Assembly (NCBI GenBank): GCA_000149265.1
Contig: CH003018.1
Location: 1,032,463 to 1,096,462 of the forward strand
Direction: 5' to 3'
DNA length: 64,000 nucleotides
Origin: Ciona savignyi
Taxonomy: Eukaryota > Chordata > Ascidiacea > Phlebobranchia > Cionidae
The position numbers were made by a program, and so were the translations under genes. Below are positions 43,401 through 55,400 of this stretch, in pieces. Positions within the stretch are counted from its first letter, which is position 1; each line of letters starts with the position of its first letter. A model generated the notes under the pieces. It was not told the origin of the DNA. It searched no databases and was given only the letters and a program-made list of their open reading frames with translations.

Positions 43401-46400
43401 AAATAAGAAACAATTACTGTGAGAAACTTATAAGTCTGTGTGACAATCATAACCTGATGTTTAGGTAGAATAATTTAGTCGTGTTAGAATAGTAAACAGG
43501 TCTGGCACAAAACTGCGCATATAGTATAGCATATCAAAAACAAACGAAACATGCTGTCTAGCATGTTCGTCATAACACGCAATTGTTACTTCCGGTAAAT
43601 AAGGTGTTTTGTCATCGGCGGTAGCCGGCAGAGCTATCATTCAGGTTGATAGAAGACGCGAAGAAATAGAAGTGTTGTTGGTATATTGTTTAAACGTGAA
43701 CTTAGTTTGTTATTTGTGGCAACAGATTTTCGAGAATAAACAACTGAACAATGCAGCGGAGGACACGAATCCTTGCAATATGTACGAATCTTCTGTTCAG
43801 TAAGTTAATAGGAAAACTATTTCCGGATTTTAGAATTTGCAACTTCTGCTTACCAGGTGCCTTGGCAGCCACGTTTGCATCAAAAGCAGTGGTCGAAACG
43901 ATGATTACCGATATCAATACCGCGAATTCAGTTTACAAACATATTGGTTCAATCTGGGAACCTGTGCCGCCATCGAATGATTATTTTATTCTCGGACAAT
44001 CTATTCGAGCGACGACTCTAAGACCGCCAGATGATTACCAATTGATAGTGGGAAGGTATTGTTGTTAAATATGATGTTATAAATCAATATTTTCTGTACG
44101 AAACGTAGAGGGTGGTCGTGAGCGAATCCCCCCAAAATGCAATGCTTTAAGGGTTCAATTACCGAGTTCCTCACAACCCGAGTGTGGTTTCGTTATATTT
44201 AAAACTCGCGATAACCCTGTTTGCTGATGTATTCCAGTACACAAAATAAAATGCTTGCTGTTTAATTAACCCTTTATTTTTTTTTCAATAGGTCAGTAAA
44301 TGGGAGTCTGATTCAGCCGCTTAATTTTGATTACCCATGGAAGATATCACCCGGCAGACTTACAGTATGGCGGATGGATTGTCCGAAGGGATATGTCGCT
44401 CTCGGCGCAATAGCTAGCCAATCCGAGAAACCTGACGTCACCAAGTACAGATGTGTCATCAAGGAGGCAACATTTCCGGCGATTCCCGGATCTGTGGCTC
44501 AGTGAGTTTGTCTTCAATTATCAGATGGAAGAAGTTGGTAATTCATTTCATCTTGTAGTTCCGATCAGAGTCGACGTCACGTGATGAGGTACGTGGGATT
44601 AAGCGCTGGTTGGCAGAGCACTTTCTTCTTCGTTGAATATCTCTACACTTCGCAAGTGCAGACGACTTTCTATACCTTAAGACAATTGTACATCGCTCCA
44701 ACCCCAATGCCGAGTACGGAGGCAGTCACGACGCACATGAACAAAGATGTCTTAACGACAGACGGGGTACAGAACAGAACAAACAACACCAATGCTGGTC
44801 ACATCGATTTAAACAGTAAGTGCACAGTGTGTTGTGATGCACCAGCTGATGTTTGTTATTCTCAGATAACCAGCTTCCGACAACAATACTGATCATTGTT
44901 GGTTGCGTGCTGATTCTAGTCGTTGTGGCTTTTATAAGCTGGATGTGTGTGAGGTTTGTATGCTTTTAGAGCAATCCTATTTCAATTAAAGGTTAAAATA
45001 ATGAGTTTTTATATTTTTTTTTCACAGAAAACAAAAAGAACGTCGTGCGACGGCCAAGAAAAACAAAGAAAGGCATTACGACGAGGTGGCGCCATCTATC
45101 GGGAACTCTTCAGGTGCAACAAACGACACTGAATACTCGTATGCAGCGGGAAGGATTCAAATGGAAGAGAGGGATTATTCCACCATCCCAGGGGGAGCCG
45201 TGTACGGGAACAATGAACTCGAAATGCGGAGTAACATCATATACGGGAGGGAGTCCGAATTCCAAATGACGCCAAATATACTGTACAACACATGTGACGA
45301 TGTCGTACACCCCGATGTACAGCGCATGGAGCTGTTAAACGCAAGTGACAATGCGGAAGCCTCGACTGACTATAAGGATAATGCTATTTACTCAGTTGCG
45401 ACGTAGCACAAGTCCGAATTACTATTGTTGAGATGCCATATTGTAAACAAAACGCGTTGTTAATAAAATCCTGCTACGTGAGGTTGCATGTAATCAGAGC
45501 CTCCATCTGACCCAAGCTACACGAACCTACGTGCACTGCGTGACGTACCATACGAGGGAGCAATCATCACCATATAGCTTCTTATAATAATAATGAATGC
45601 TGTGAACCCAGTGGGAAAGTTCTGAAAGGTGTTGTGAATCACAATTATCACACGAATAGAGCACTATTGTGTAGAACATTTCATATTACCTAAAACTCGA
45701 CTGTTGAGCATAGTATAGATTTATGAAGCGTATTTCAAACAAACAAAGTTGTACATATCTCCGTTAAAGATGCTTTTCGAATTGGGAACACGTAAGTTAT
45801 TTTTGTAATATATTTTAAGTGTTTTTTATACAATTTTCTTTAAACCCACGCAGTTTTATTAACGTTGCACTGTTCGAATGCTGGACTGCAAGTAATGGAC
45901 GTAGCAGTTCCACAAGCGAGCAAATTCAATTCCACGAATGGACAGTATTCGATCTGGGAGCCGAAACCTCCAAATGGCTTCCACGTCATCGGCCAATTCG
46001 CGCAGATGGGATTGTCAAGACCAGCACAGCTACGACTGCTGGTTGCGAACGGGTGCGTTTTGTTTAACATCGAGCGAATTTTAAGTTTATTATACTCCCT
46101 TATCTCACCCTGCAGGAGTGAAATGGACTTGTCCGCGCCAATTAAAATGAAACGACTCTTTCAAGCGACTGATCTTACACATTTGTGGAAGATGGTGTGC
46201 AAACCAGGTTACAGAAGTTTAAGTGACGTGGCAACTTTGAACAGTTACCCGCAAACATCCGGGTACAGATGCGTCCACAAATCCTATCTTACCAGAGCTC
46301 GCGTCGCAACCGTCCTAACACAGATACAGTAAGTTGGCATATTATATGGGGGGCGCATGTATTTATCAGCTTAATTTTACAGACCGCGTCTACTAGGGTC

Positions 46401-49400
46401 AGACATCGTGCGCGTACAAGCGACGACGACAGGCTGGGACAGTGTGTTTTATTACATCATACGAAGCAACCAAGATATTTCACGGATCTACACTTTAAAA
46501 CAAGGGATTGTGGGAAATACAAGCGGCGAGATTGACCGTAATATTTAGTCCGCTTTTTTTAACATACGTTTCAGCTAACATGTGTTTTCTAGGGCGAACG
46601 TATGTAGTGAGTAATCATAAAAACATGCCGATTGAAACAAAAGCAGGAAAAGAGACTAACGCCACGCAAACCCCAAATTTTGTTGCTCGTAATGATAAAG
46701 GTATGATCCAGAATATTTAAACAAAAATGGGATTAACAAGTTGATTTAATAGATAGGATTCTGATAATCGCGATTCCAGGCACATGTTTGCTGTTTATAT
46801 CTGTGGTGGGGATTGTTCAATGCAAAAGGTAAGGATTTCGAGCAGTAAGGAATAAAAACGACTATAACTTCATAACAATCTACAGGAAGCACTCGAAGAA
46901 GACGAAATCAACAGATTCTGAAGTTCAAACATACAACGACGTTGAAACAGTCATTACGCTACCCAACAACGAACCAGCTTATATCAATTCGCAATCTATT
47001 GAGAACAAAGGCTATTGTAACGTATCTATCCACCATTATGACCACATAGACAGTTTACCTCGGGGTGTGATGATCAAAGAAGCAGAATATGAAACGATTG
47101 GCAATCTTCTTCGTTATATTCCAACGTATAATATAGATGGACAACATAACGGGTATGAGACACCATTGGATATTAAGCAGCCAGTGTACTTGGGGTTGGA
47201 ATGACTCAGTATGACGAATTACACTTTACTTTTTATTAAAATGCATATACAGACACCTGTTTACGTACATTTGTATTAAAATTTATATCCTAAGTTTTTT
47301 TTTGTTCTTTTGCAATAAAAAGGCAAAAACAGAATCAAACTGTGATTATATTTTAGTTTGGCTGACTACTACTGACCACCCACAAAATGATAAATTCAGC
47401 TTCTACAAGATTCAATAGGGTTGTGAGATGTTCGGCTAATATATGTGCACATAAAAGATTTAACCGTCATATCGTGCCACAGAGTCAATCATCTAAACCT
47501 TTTCATTCTGTCTACTGGTCAGTCTTGGATTACGTCATCAAATCCGTGGTTGTGCTCAATACAGAGTGATTTAACAATATTACATTCATTCCATTGAATT
47601 GTTTGGAGTAAACAATTTTCCATGATAACTGACACATACGAACACCGTTACCTTGATCTGCGTCACTGCGTTGATGACGTCATCAAGATATACGTCAGTG
47701 GTGGATCGAAGGGATTTCTCAAACGCGAGAAGCCATTGCGTAAAGCGGTCCACGGTGTCAGCATAGTGAACGTGGGAGGCAAGGGCCGAGGACACGATAC
47801 GCTCCCTGTCCGTGAATTGCAAAGGCAAGTCTTGCAAGAGTATTTCCTGCATGTAAGAAGAACATAAGTGATCTATCACTGGTCGAAAATAATCTCACCA
47901 TGGCGTTAAGTTGGGTTCTTAACGAGTCCGAATCCACGGGTATTATGTTCTCCAGTTCATCGACGGCTGACTTCAACGAACTTACCATCTCCTGTTACAT
48001 ACACATACGCGTTAGATTGCTGGATAGTAATGCTATTGCGAAGCCAAAACCGACCGTGTACGAAGGAACCTGCAGGATAAGTTTGTCGGCCATTTGTAAT
48101 TCGTTCTTAAGCTTCTGTTGGTCACCGGGAAGAGCACTTCCATCCTCACTAACAATCTTCTGACACCTGATAACATGAAGGCAGATGGCATCACCAGTCA
48201 TGGTGCATAAACAAAACTTACTTTTCTATGAACTGTCGCACAGTTGCGGCGTCTTGCTCAAACTTCTGCCATTGAGTGGATGCTTCCTCAAGTGCATTGC
48301 TACGTTGGCGCACTTTGTCGGTTACGTCATTATACCTAGAAGTTTATTTGGGATATAATCAACAGATTGTAAGCTTAGTGTTTGATAACAAAAGTGTTTA
48401 CCTTTGTTGTAGATGCATTTTAGTTTGTTCTGCTGATTTAGGGTCTTTGAGCAATTTTGCCTCACTCTGGACAGTTGTTAGACCAAGACGGATTTGCTCA
48501 AGCCCATGCACGAATTTCTATGAACAACTTGGTGTGAATAATGTGTTGTTCCATAATTATGAAGTTGGTAACTAAAATAACCTACCCTGTGGTCGTCCTT
48601 TCGCATTGCTACGTCATCCGAGTCCGCACACGCTTCCAGCGGTGATTCAAGCTCTTCGTCAGCATGACGTAAGCATTCTTCAACATGGCGAATTGCTGAG
48701 TCAAACTTTTCTTGATGACTCAAATTTTCTCCAAGGCTGGTTACTAAGGCTTCAACACGGGCGTGCACCTGGGTTTAAAAATGCATCGTAAAAAAATATA
48801 AAAGCAACTTAAGACACCTTATCAACTCAATGTTACTAAGATCAATAAAAAGGTACCTGTTTCCACTTCCCTCTAACCGTTGCAAGTTTGGCATCGAGGG
48901 TCGTCGGGCTCTCAAGTCCTTCTATCTCATTACATCGGCTCTCCAGTGCAACCAACTCCGCTTCCTTGTTGAACACTTCCCCAGCCACCTCCTGTGCACT
49001 GCTGAACTCACTTTCAGGGTCCTTTTGTGACTTCTCGACCTCCGAAATCTGACGAATGATTCGTGCTTATTGTTGGGTGATGGTTAACACTAAATCCCAG
49101 ACTAGTTATGCACTAAATACTAAAATTATTTTTTCAATTAAATGGAAGTCAAAGGCTCAAAGTCTCTCATGCAAGAAAATAACAAAGCCGGTAGGTACTA
49201 TTTAGTGTCTGGCATATAACGTTGCAAAACGGTAAACATGAATATGTCCTACTAAGTTCTACCTCACCAAGATCTGCTCGCACATAATCTCGCAAAACAA
49301 ACAAATGTGAAAAATTCATTGACACCATTCGGTTATCCAATTAGAACATTTCTTTTTATCTGCAATACTCGATGTGCGTTTACTGAAACAAATCAGAAAC

Positions 49401-52400
49401 TTTTGCCAACACATTCCACTGGTAACTGAGATTGAGTATTGAACGCGTCAATACGAACGTTCGAAGCAGGAAAGTAGATCGATTCAACGTAAATATGATG
49501 AGAGCAAATTTCACGCGCTATTTAAGTACCACAGTGTAGTGGCTTATACACTTACTAAACGCTCCGCTCTTCAGTGATCACACAAACACACCAAACAAAT
49601 GAGTTTGCAGAGTAATCAAGGTATTTGCAAATACTTCTCGTTTAATATCGATGCTCGGGCAAGTTCACAACTGTCTGGTTTATATTCAGCCGATAGTTGC
49701 CTTGTGAGGATTAGATGCTAGTTGGGTGGGTGTGTATTGGGGCTACTGAACCAATGTTGCTTTGGACCAGGTAGAATTAAAGGGTTAAATAAACTAAAAC
49801 TAAAGGTACATATGCAACAAGTTCCAGCCTTTTTTTATCGGGATAAAGAGGATTCTTGAATATCCTACGCAACATAATCGAGTTTGAAACATTTATAACT
49901 AAACCAAAATTAAGAAAACATCTTCTAATTATACCGACAAGTAAAAAACCCCATAAATTAATGTTTCACACAAACCGAGCATTATTTGAATCCTACCTGC
50001 ACTTGCACAGCTTGCAACCACTCAGCGATTTTCGACATTTCTTCATCGCATTCTTTCCATTCAGCATGGATTCCATGCAGTTTAGATTTGCTGTTAAGCA
50101 GCAATTCGTCCACCTTTTGTTAGTGGTGTGGTTATTAAAGCTCCATAACGACATTCATATCACTCACCTCATTCAGTCCGTCCCGCAGTTCGTCAATGTT
50201 CGTTTCCAGTCGTTTCTTTCCGTTATCGCTACAGTAAAGAAGTAAAACTTGCGAGCAGGACTCTATGTGTTCCAGAGTCGCTCTTGCCTGCTCCAAGCGG
50301 TGATTAATAGCATTCTTTGCAGCAATTTCTTGGTTTATTGAGTTTAGATTGCTCAGACGATATTTCTCGTCCACCAGCGCTGAGCATTCGTCAATGAAAT
50401 GCCCGACTTGTTCACACCGGGCTTCATACTCCTCCCACGAATGAACATTATCCTACAACATCAAGATCAATATATTAAAAAAGCTGTGTGAAGTTTACGC
50501 TTGATATCAGGTATACATTCTTCATATACTCGAACCTTTATTTTCTCATATTTCTGGGTGGTTGCTTGTTGCAGGTGATTCCACTGCTTTTCCAGGTTGG
50601 ATACATCGGTGTACAAGAAAGCCGGCGATTGCTCATCAGCGTGAAGCTCTTTGCCAGCCGCAACGTCATCAGCTACTCTCCGGGAGAGGGCATCCAACGC
50701 AGTCATCGTCGTCTGAATACAATTGTTACGTAACAAGTGCAACCAACGCACAGGTTAAAAATGTTTTCACTTACATATACAGCTGTATTAAACATCCTTA
50801 TGGCGAGATGTTTTCCTTTATTTCTAACTTTCTATCTCTAATTTTTTTAGACAGGGGTAAAACTACTTTAAACTGATTAAAGATGAACCTTAAACAACTG
50901 GAAATTTACCTACGCTCTCGTAATGTTGTCTCACCATTTAATCTTACAGCTTTGGGCGCTTCCAAAAGGTTTACACACTTGACGACGTTGCTATTCCGAG
51001 TATTTATTTCTGCATTGACAACACTCATAGCATCTCAAACCACTTGAACACATTCGAAATATTCTCTGTCTTCTCGGGTCCAATTAGTAACTTTCTAAAT
51101 ACATGTAACTCAAGTGAAAACTTACTGTACTTGGTAAAATCCGAAAGCTGTAACTCATGAAGTAAAAAAATAACTTACTTTGATGAAGAAATAGCCGCAA
51201 ACGGGGTGCTTACCAAAATAAATACAATGTAAAGAGTCGTTACAGACGATGGGAATTAATTTCAGGAACAAAATGTTAAGTTTAAAGCAAACATACTCCT
51301 GCTTTCACTGTACACTTGTTAATTGTAATGAGAGGTGCTAGAACTTGAGATTGCTGGTGCTTGATGCCCATTTTATGCTTCGACCCAGGGCATGGTAATA
51401 GTCGGTAAGATAGTTTATACCAGGACAAATCACCTGGTAACGATTAAGCTCCGCTTTAGCTATATCAACAGAGTCCATTGTATCCACATTGTCGCCGTTT
51501 TCAATTGATTTTAATTCAGTCTCAATAAGGTCTTTCGTTTCCTGAAAAAACATACTTTTATATAAAGTCTGCAACCAAGTTATCTTGCCAGTTGCTTACC
51601 TGAACCGCTTCCCTGTATTTAAAACATTTTTCGGTGGCGAGCAGACGTCTTTGAGTGACGTTGAGTGCATTAAGAACCGATTTACTGTTGGCTGTCCATG
51701 TAAGCAAGCATTCCTGTGTATGTTGGTCGTTATATTCGATCCCAAAAAAAACAGTGATAACAAACGTTACCTGCAACTGCTTTATTTCATCTTGCGGTAC
51801 ATACTTTGCGAGGGAAACTAAAGTAGCGCTCAAGAACTCTAGTGTTTGCAAGTGATCTTCTTTGCTACTGACGACCGATGAGAACTTGGAGCTTAGTTCC
51901 TGTGAAAACAAATAATGAACTGGTGGTAAGTGTGGTGGTATTTTGTCCGACCGATTAGCTTGGCAAGCCCACCAAAAACGAAATACAAAACTGGTTACTA
52001 GCTAATCGGTTGTGTGCTTGACCAAGGCAACAGACATTGCTGAAACACAGTGGAATGATGGGTTCTGCTAAATTGCGGGAATGCCCAAAACACAACACAC
52101 ATCGGTAGCTCTGAAACCTGAAGGTAAACGCGAGGTAATCTAACAATTACTCGTGTGTTAACACCCCTTGCGTTTCCATTCACAGGGATAAACATAACTA
52201 TCCTATCCTGTACTATTGTCATTACTTGAAACAATATTGGATTGGGATCGATTGGTTTCTGCACAACTTCCATTATCTCTTCCGCTTGCTTCACCCAGTT
52301 CTTAACGCTGCGGAAGCCTGCGTCAAACTCCGCACGCTTCTCAGGAACTTGGCTGAGCTTACTGTGGAAAATCATTTGGTTTGAAAGGTTGATACTTAAC

Positions 52401-55400
52401 ATTATACTTTTCTGTAACAACCTGTGTAATCGTTCCTCTGCGACTAACAACTTCTCGTAATCTTCTCGGAGCGACGATAAAGTAACTAGCGCCACCTGCT
52501 GATCATCATCACCTGGGATCTTCTCACTCAGCTCTTCAACTTCTTGCAGCAGCTCACACAGACGATTCAGTGGTTTGGTGAAGAATTCCTAAATGCGAAA
52601 AGAGACATGGGAAGCCAATAAACGGATAATTCAGGAAATGTGTGGGTGTTTTTACCACTACGTTTGACTTGTCACCCAAGATGGGCTTGTTGGTAAGACT
52701 TTTTTTTGTATAGAATTCTTAGCCTGTCACGTTAACCATTCTACCACACATGCTCATTTATACTAACAGTGTGTTCCTGCATGATGACCTCGGGAGAAAT
52801 CCTCTTCAGCCTTGCCTCTTCATCATCCATTTGCCGCCTGCAATCCTCCATGATCTTCCTACATTCATCCGCTGATTCCGAGATCCTATTAAAAAAACGG
52901 GTTTCCAGTGATTTTGGGTTTTAGTTTTAACGAACAAACATACTTCAAGAAAAACATCTTATTCGAAGCTTTTTTCAAAATCGATTGATACTGTTGCTGC
53001 ACGTTCTTTGTGACGTCATATACAGAGGAACGCTCGCGCTCGGATATCTGTACGTCACGTAGTTGGTTGCTCGCTTCTAGGAAATCGGTTATTGGTGTGT
53101 TTTCCACGTCCGAGAAGATGTTCTAAAAAAATTAAAAATTAAACTAGCTGAGCTTAGAACATCCACAACAACCCCATTATTAGACAAATGAAAATAATAC
53201 TAAGAGTTGCAGCATGGCTTAACTAATTGTATAAATGCGTATTATATAGAGGCTGTTACCTGATGGATGCTGATCCTCTCACGAACTGGTTGCTTATTAT
53301 CTTGCAGCACATCATTTGATCGCTCCATCCACCGCTGCATAACACCCAAGCTAGCTCTGTACTTGCGAAGTGCCTCAGTGCCTGTCTTTAACTTGGTCTT
53401 CCATTCAGTTGATTGTTGAGAACACAATTGCAGACGAGCGGTTGATTCAGTCATCTTATCATGCAGTGGGTTAATCATCATACCTGTTGAATATACCACA
53501 CTGTTAATGTGCACCTGTGTTTGTACAAAAATAGTCCAACTGGTTAGTCTGGCGGTAAGGTGCATTGCCTTTCAATTGAAAGGTTGCAGGTGCGAAACTG
53601 GTCGCTAGCTCGTCGGTTGTGTCTTTGGGCAAGGCACTTAACAGACATTGCCTGAACCACACGGATTAAAGGGTTGTACCAAATTAAAGAAATGTCTTAA
53701 TTATAAAACACACTGCAATAGCTCCGGTAACCCGACGGTAGACGTGAGGTGATCTGACGATTGCCTGTGTGTTTACCCCATTGGTTTTTTTGTCATTTAC
53801 GGGGATAAACATGAATATTCGATCCTATCCTAACAGAGAAAATTACAGACTATAGGCAACTACACTTACCTGGCATAGATAGCCTTTCTATTGCGGCAAT
53901 ATTTTGGCTCATTCTACCTAATTTCTTTTGTTGTTCATCTGAACTTGCGAAAAATTTCTATAAAAATAAATATGGTTGATCGCCGAACATCTTAATTATC
54001 TAGATCAAAACGGTAATTACTTGGTGCGAGGAATAAAGTGACTCCATATCATTCTGTGATTGTTTATACGACGTGATCAAATCTTCCGCGTCATCTAACC
54101 ACCCGTTGAGCGATTCCAAGTCCTGTTCAACATTCTGCAGCGGTTCCACCATGGCACCACAATTAGCTGCGCCTTGCGCTGTGCTTCGACGGATCTGTTC
54201 GAACAAAACTTATTCATCTGCTTCACATGAGTTGGCGCTCAATACCTTAACGAGCCGATCCTTCATGGACGTCATGGTATTCAGCATTGCGGCGACATCT
54301 TGTTGGTTGGTAGATTTGACTAAGCTCTGTGCAACTTTACTCATCGATTTAAACTGTTCTTCAACTTCTGTTGTTTCATCACCGATGTCCTGGTAAATAA
54401 TGTTACTTTAAACTAAGTTTACCTTATGGCTCTCTGCTTTGTTTTCGGGTGTTTTATTAATCATTGTTTTTTTCCTTTATTAGTAAACCAATGTGTATTT
54501 CGGTTTAAATATTATCTGTGATATGCTTTTGCTTACGCCATTATGTTATAATTTGTTTGTGTAACCAGCCCATTTGAACTGGACGTTTTATTATTCCACA
54601 AATCGCTTATTAATGTGAAAGTAAATCAACATCTGCCAGCATCTGCGTGGAACCTAAATATGCAAATGGATCGGTATTCGAGTGAGACAGTTAACATAAT
54701 AAACATCACACCTCAAAATCGTGAAGCTGTTGTTTAACCGCCTCCAGTTCGACTGGTTGTGGCTGCGAAAGAACTCCTTCTACTTGGTCCAACCACTTGG
54801 TCAACCGAGTCACCCCGGAATCAAAATCTTCGCGACGCTTTGTCACCTCAAACTCATTCATCAGTTTCTCACAAGCGGTAAAGACGTCAATTGCAGGTTC
54901 ATTCAATTGAGATAACTTCTCATTGACCGTATGAGCGACTTCGTCATCACATACTTCGGCGAGGTACCGTCCACTGTCGTTCATAGACTTGAATACAGCC
55001 GCCCATTGCTTCCAATCTTCAAAGAATTCCTGCAAGAAATACTTTTTGAGCATGACACACAATCAGAAAAAAAAATGATGAACTTACAGAAATCAGAAAA
55101 TGAGGGAAAACTGATTAACTTACAGTTTTCCTGTTGTCATCTTGATCCCTAAGTACATCCTGTGCATCGTTCAACCATCTTTCGAAGCTCTTCCTGCACT
55201 TCTCATAATCCCTCCATCCATCGCTCACTTCCTCCAGTGAGTTCTCAGCATCCAGGATCTCAGCACAGACAGCTTTCGTCTGCATGCATTTAAATAAATG
55301 GTACATTTAAATGCATTTAAATAATGGTACATTTAAATGCATTTAAATAATGGTTTTAAATGCATTTAAATAATGGTTTTAAATGCATTTAAATAATGCT

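Larger units (their letters stand above)
23049..47651. other. Nesprin intron 38 (24.6 kb), host of nine opposite-strand genes
   Basis: The donor (GT on minus) lies at 47651 after residue 1810, and the acceptor AG precedes 23048. Both are phase 0, so the rod reads straight through. Nearly all other introns in this gene are under 1 kb. The intron holds plus-strand genes at 24166-24700, 25820-28998, 29932-31160, 31450-33769, 34323-35806, 38431-40356, 41129-42776, 43751-45406 and 45770-47204, and a decayed copy at 36405-37450. I found no minus-strand exon in it that could belong to the nesprin rod. Confidence 0.85.

Noticed and set aside
23049..47651. Ascidian self-sterility locus s-/v-Themis
   Set aside because: No polycystin-type channel, hyalin repeat or fibrinogen-like domain is present; the host is nesprin and the nested proteins are of other families.
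53534..53600. Functional tRNA gene
   Set aside because: The box A- and B-like motifs belong to the head of a dispersed SINE, and no cloverleaf with intact stems could be drawn.
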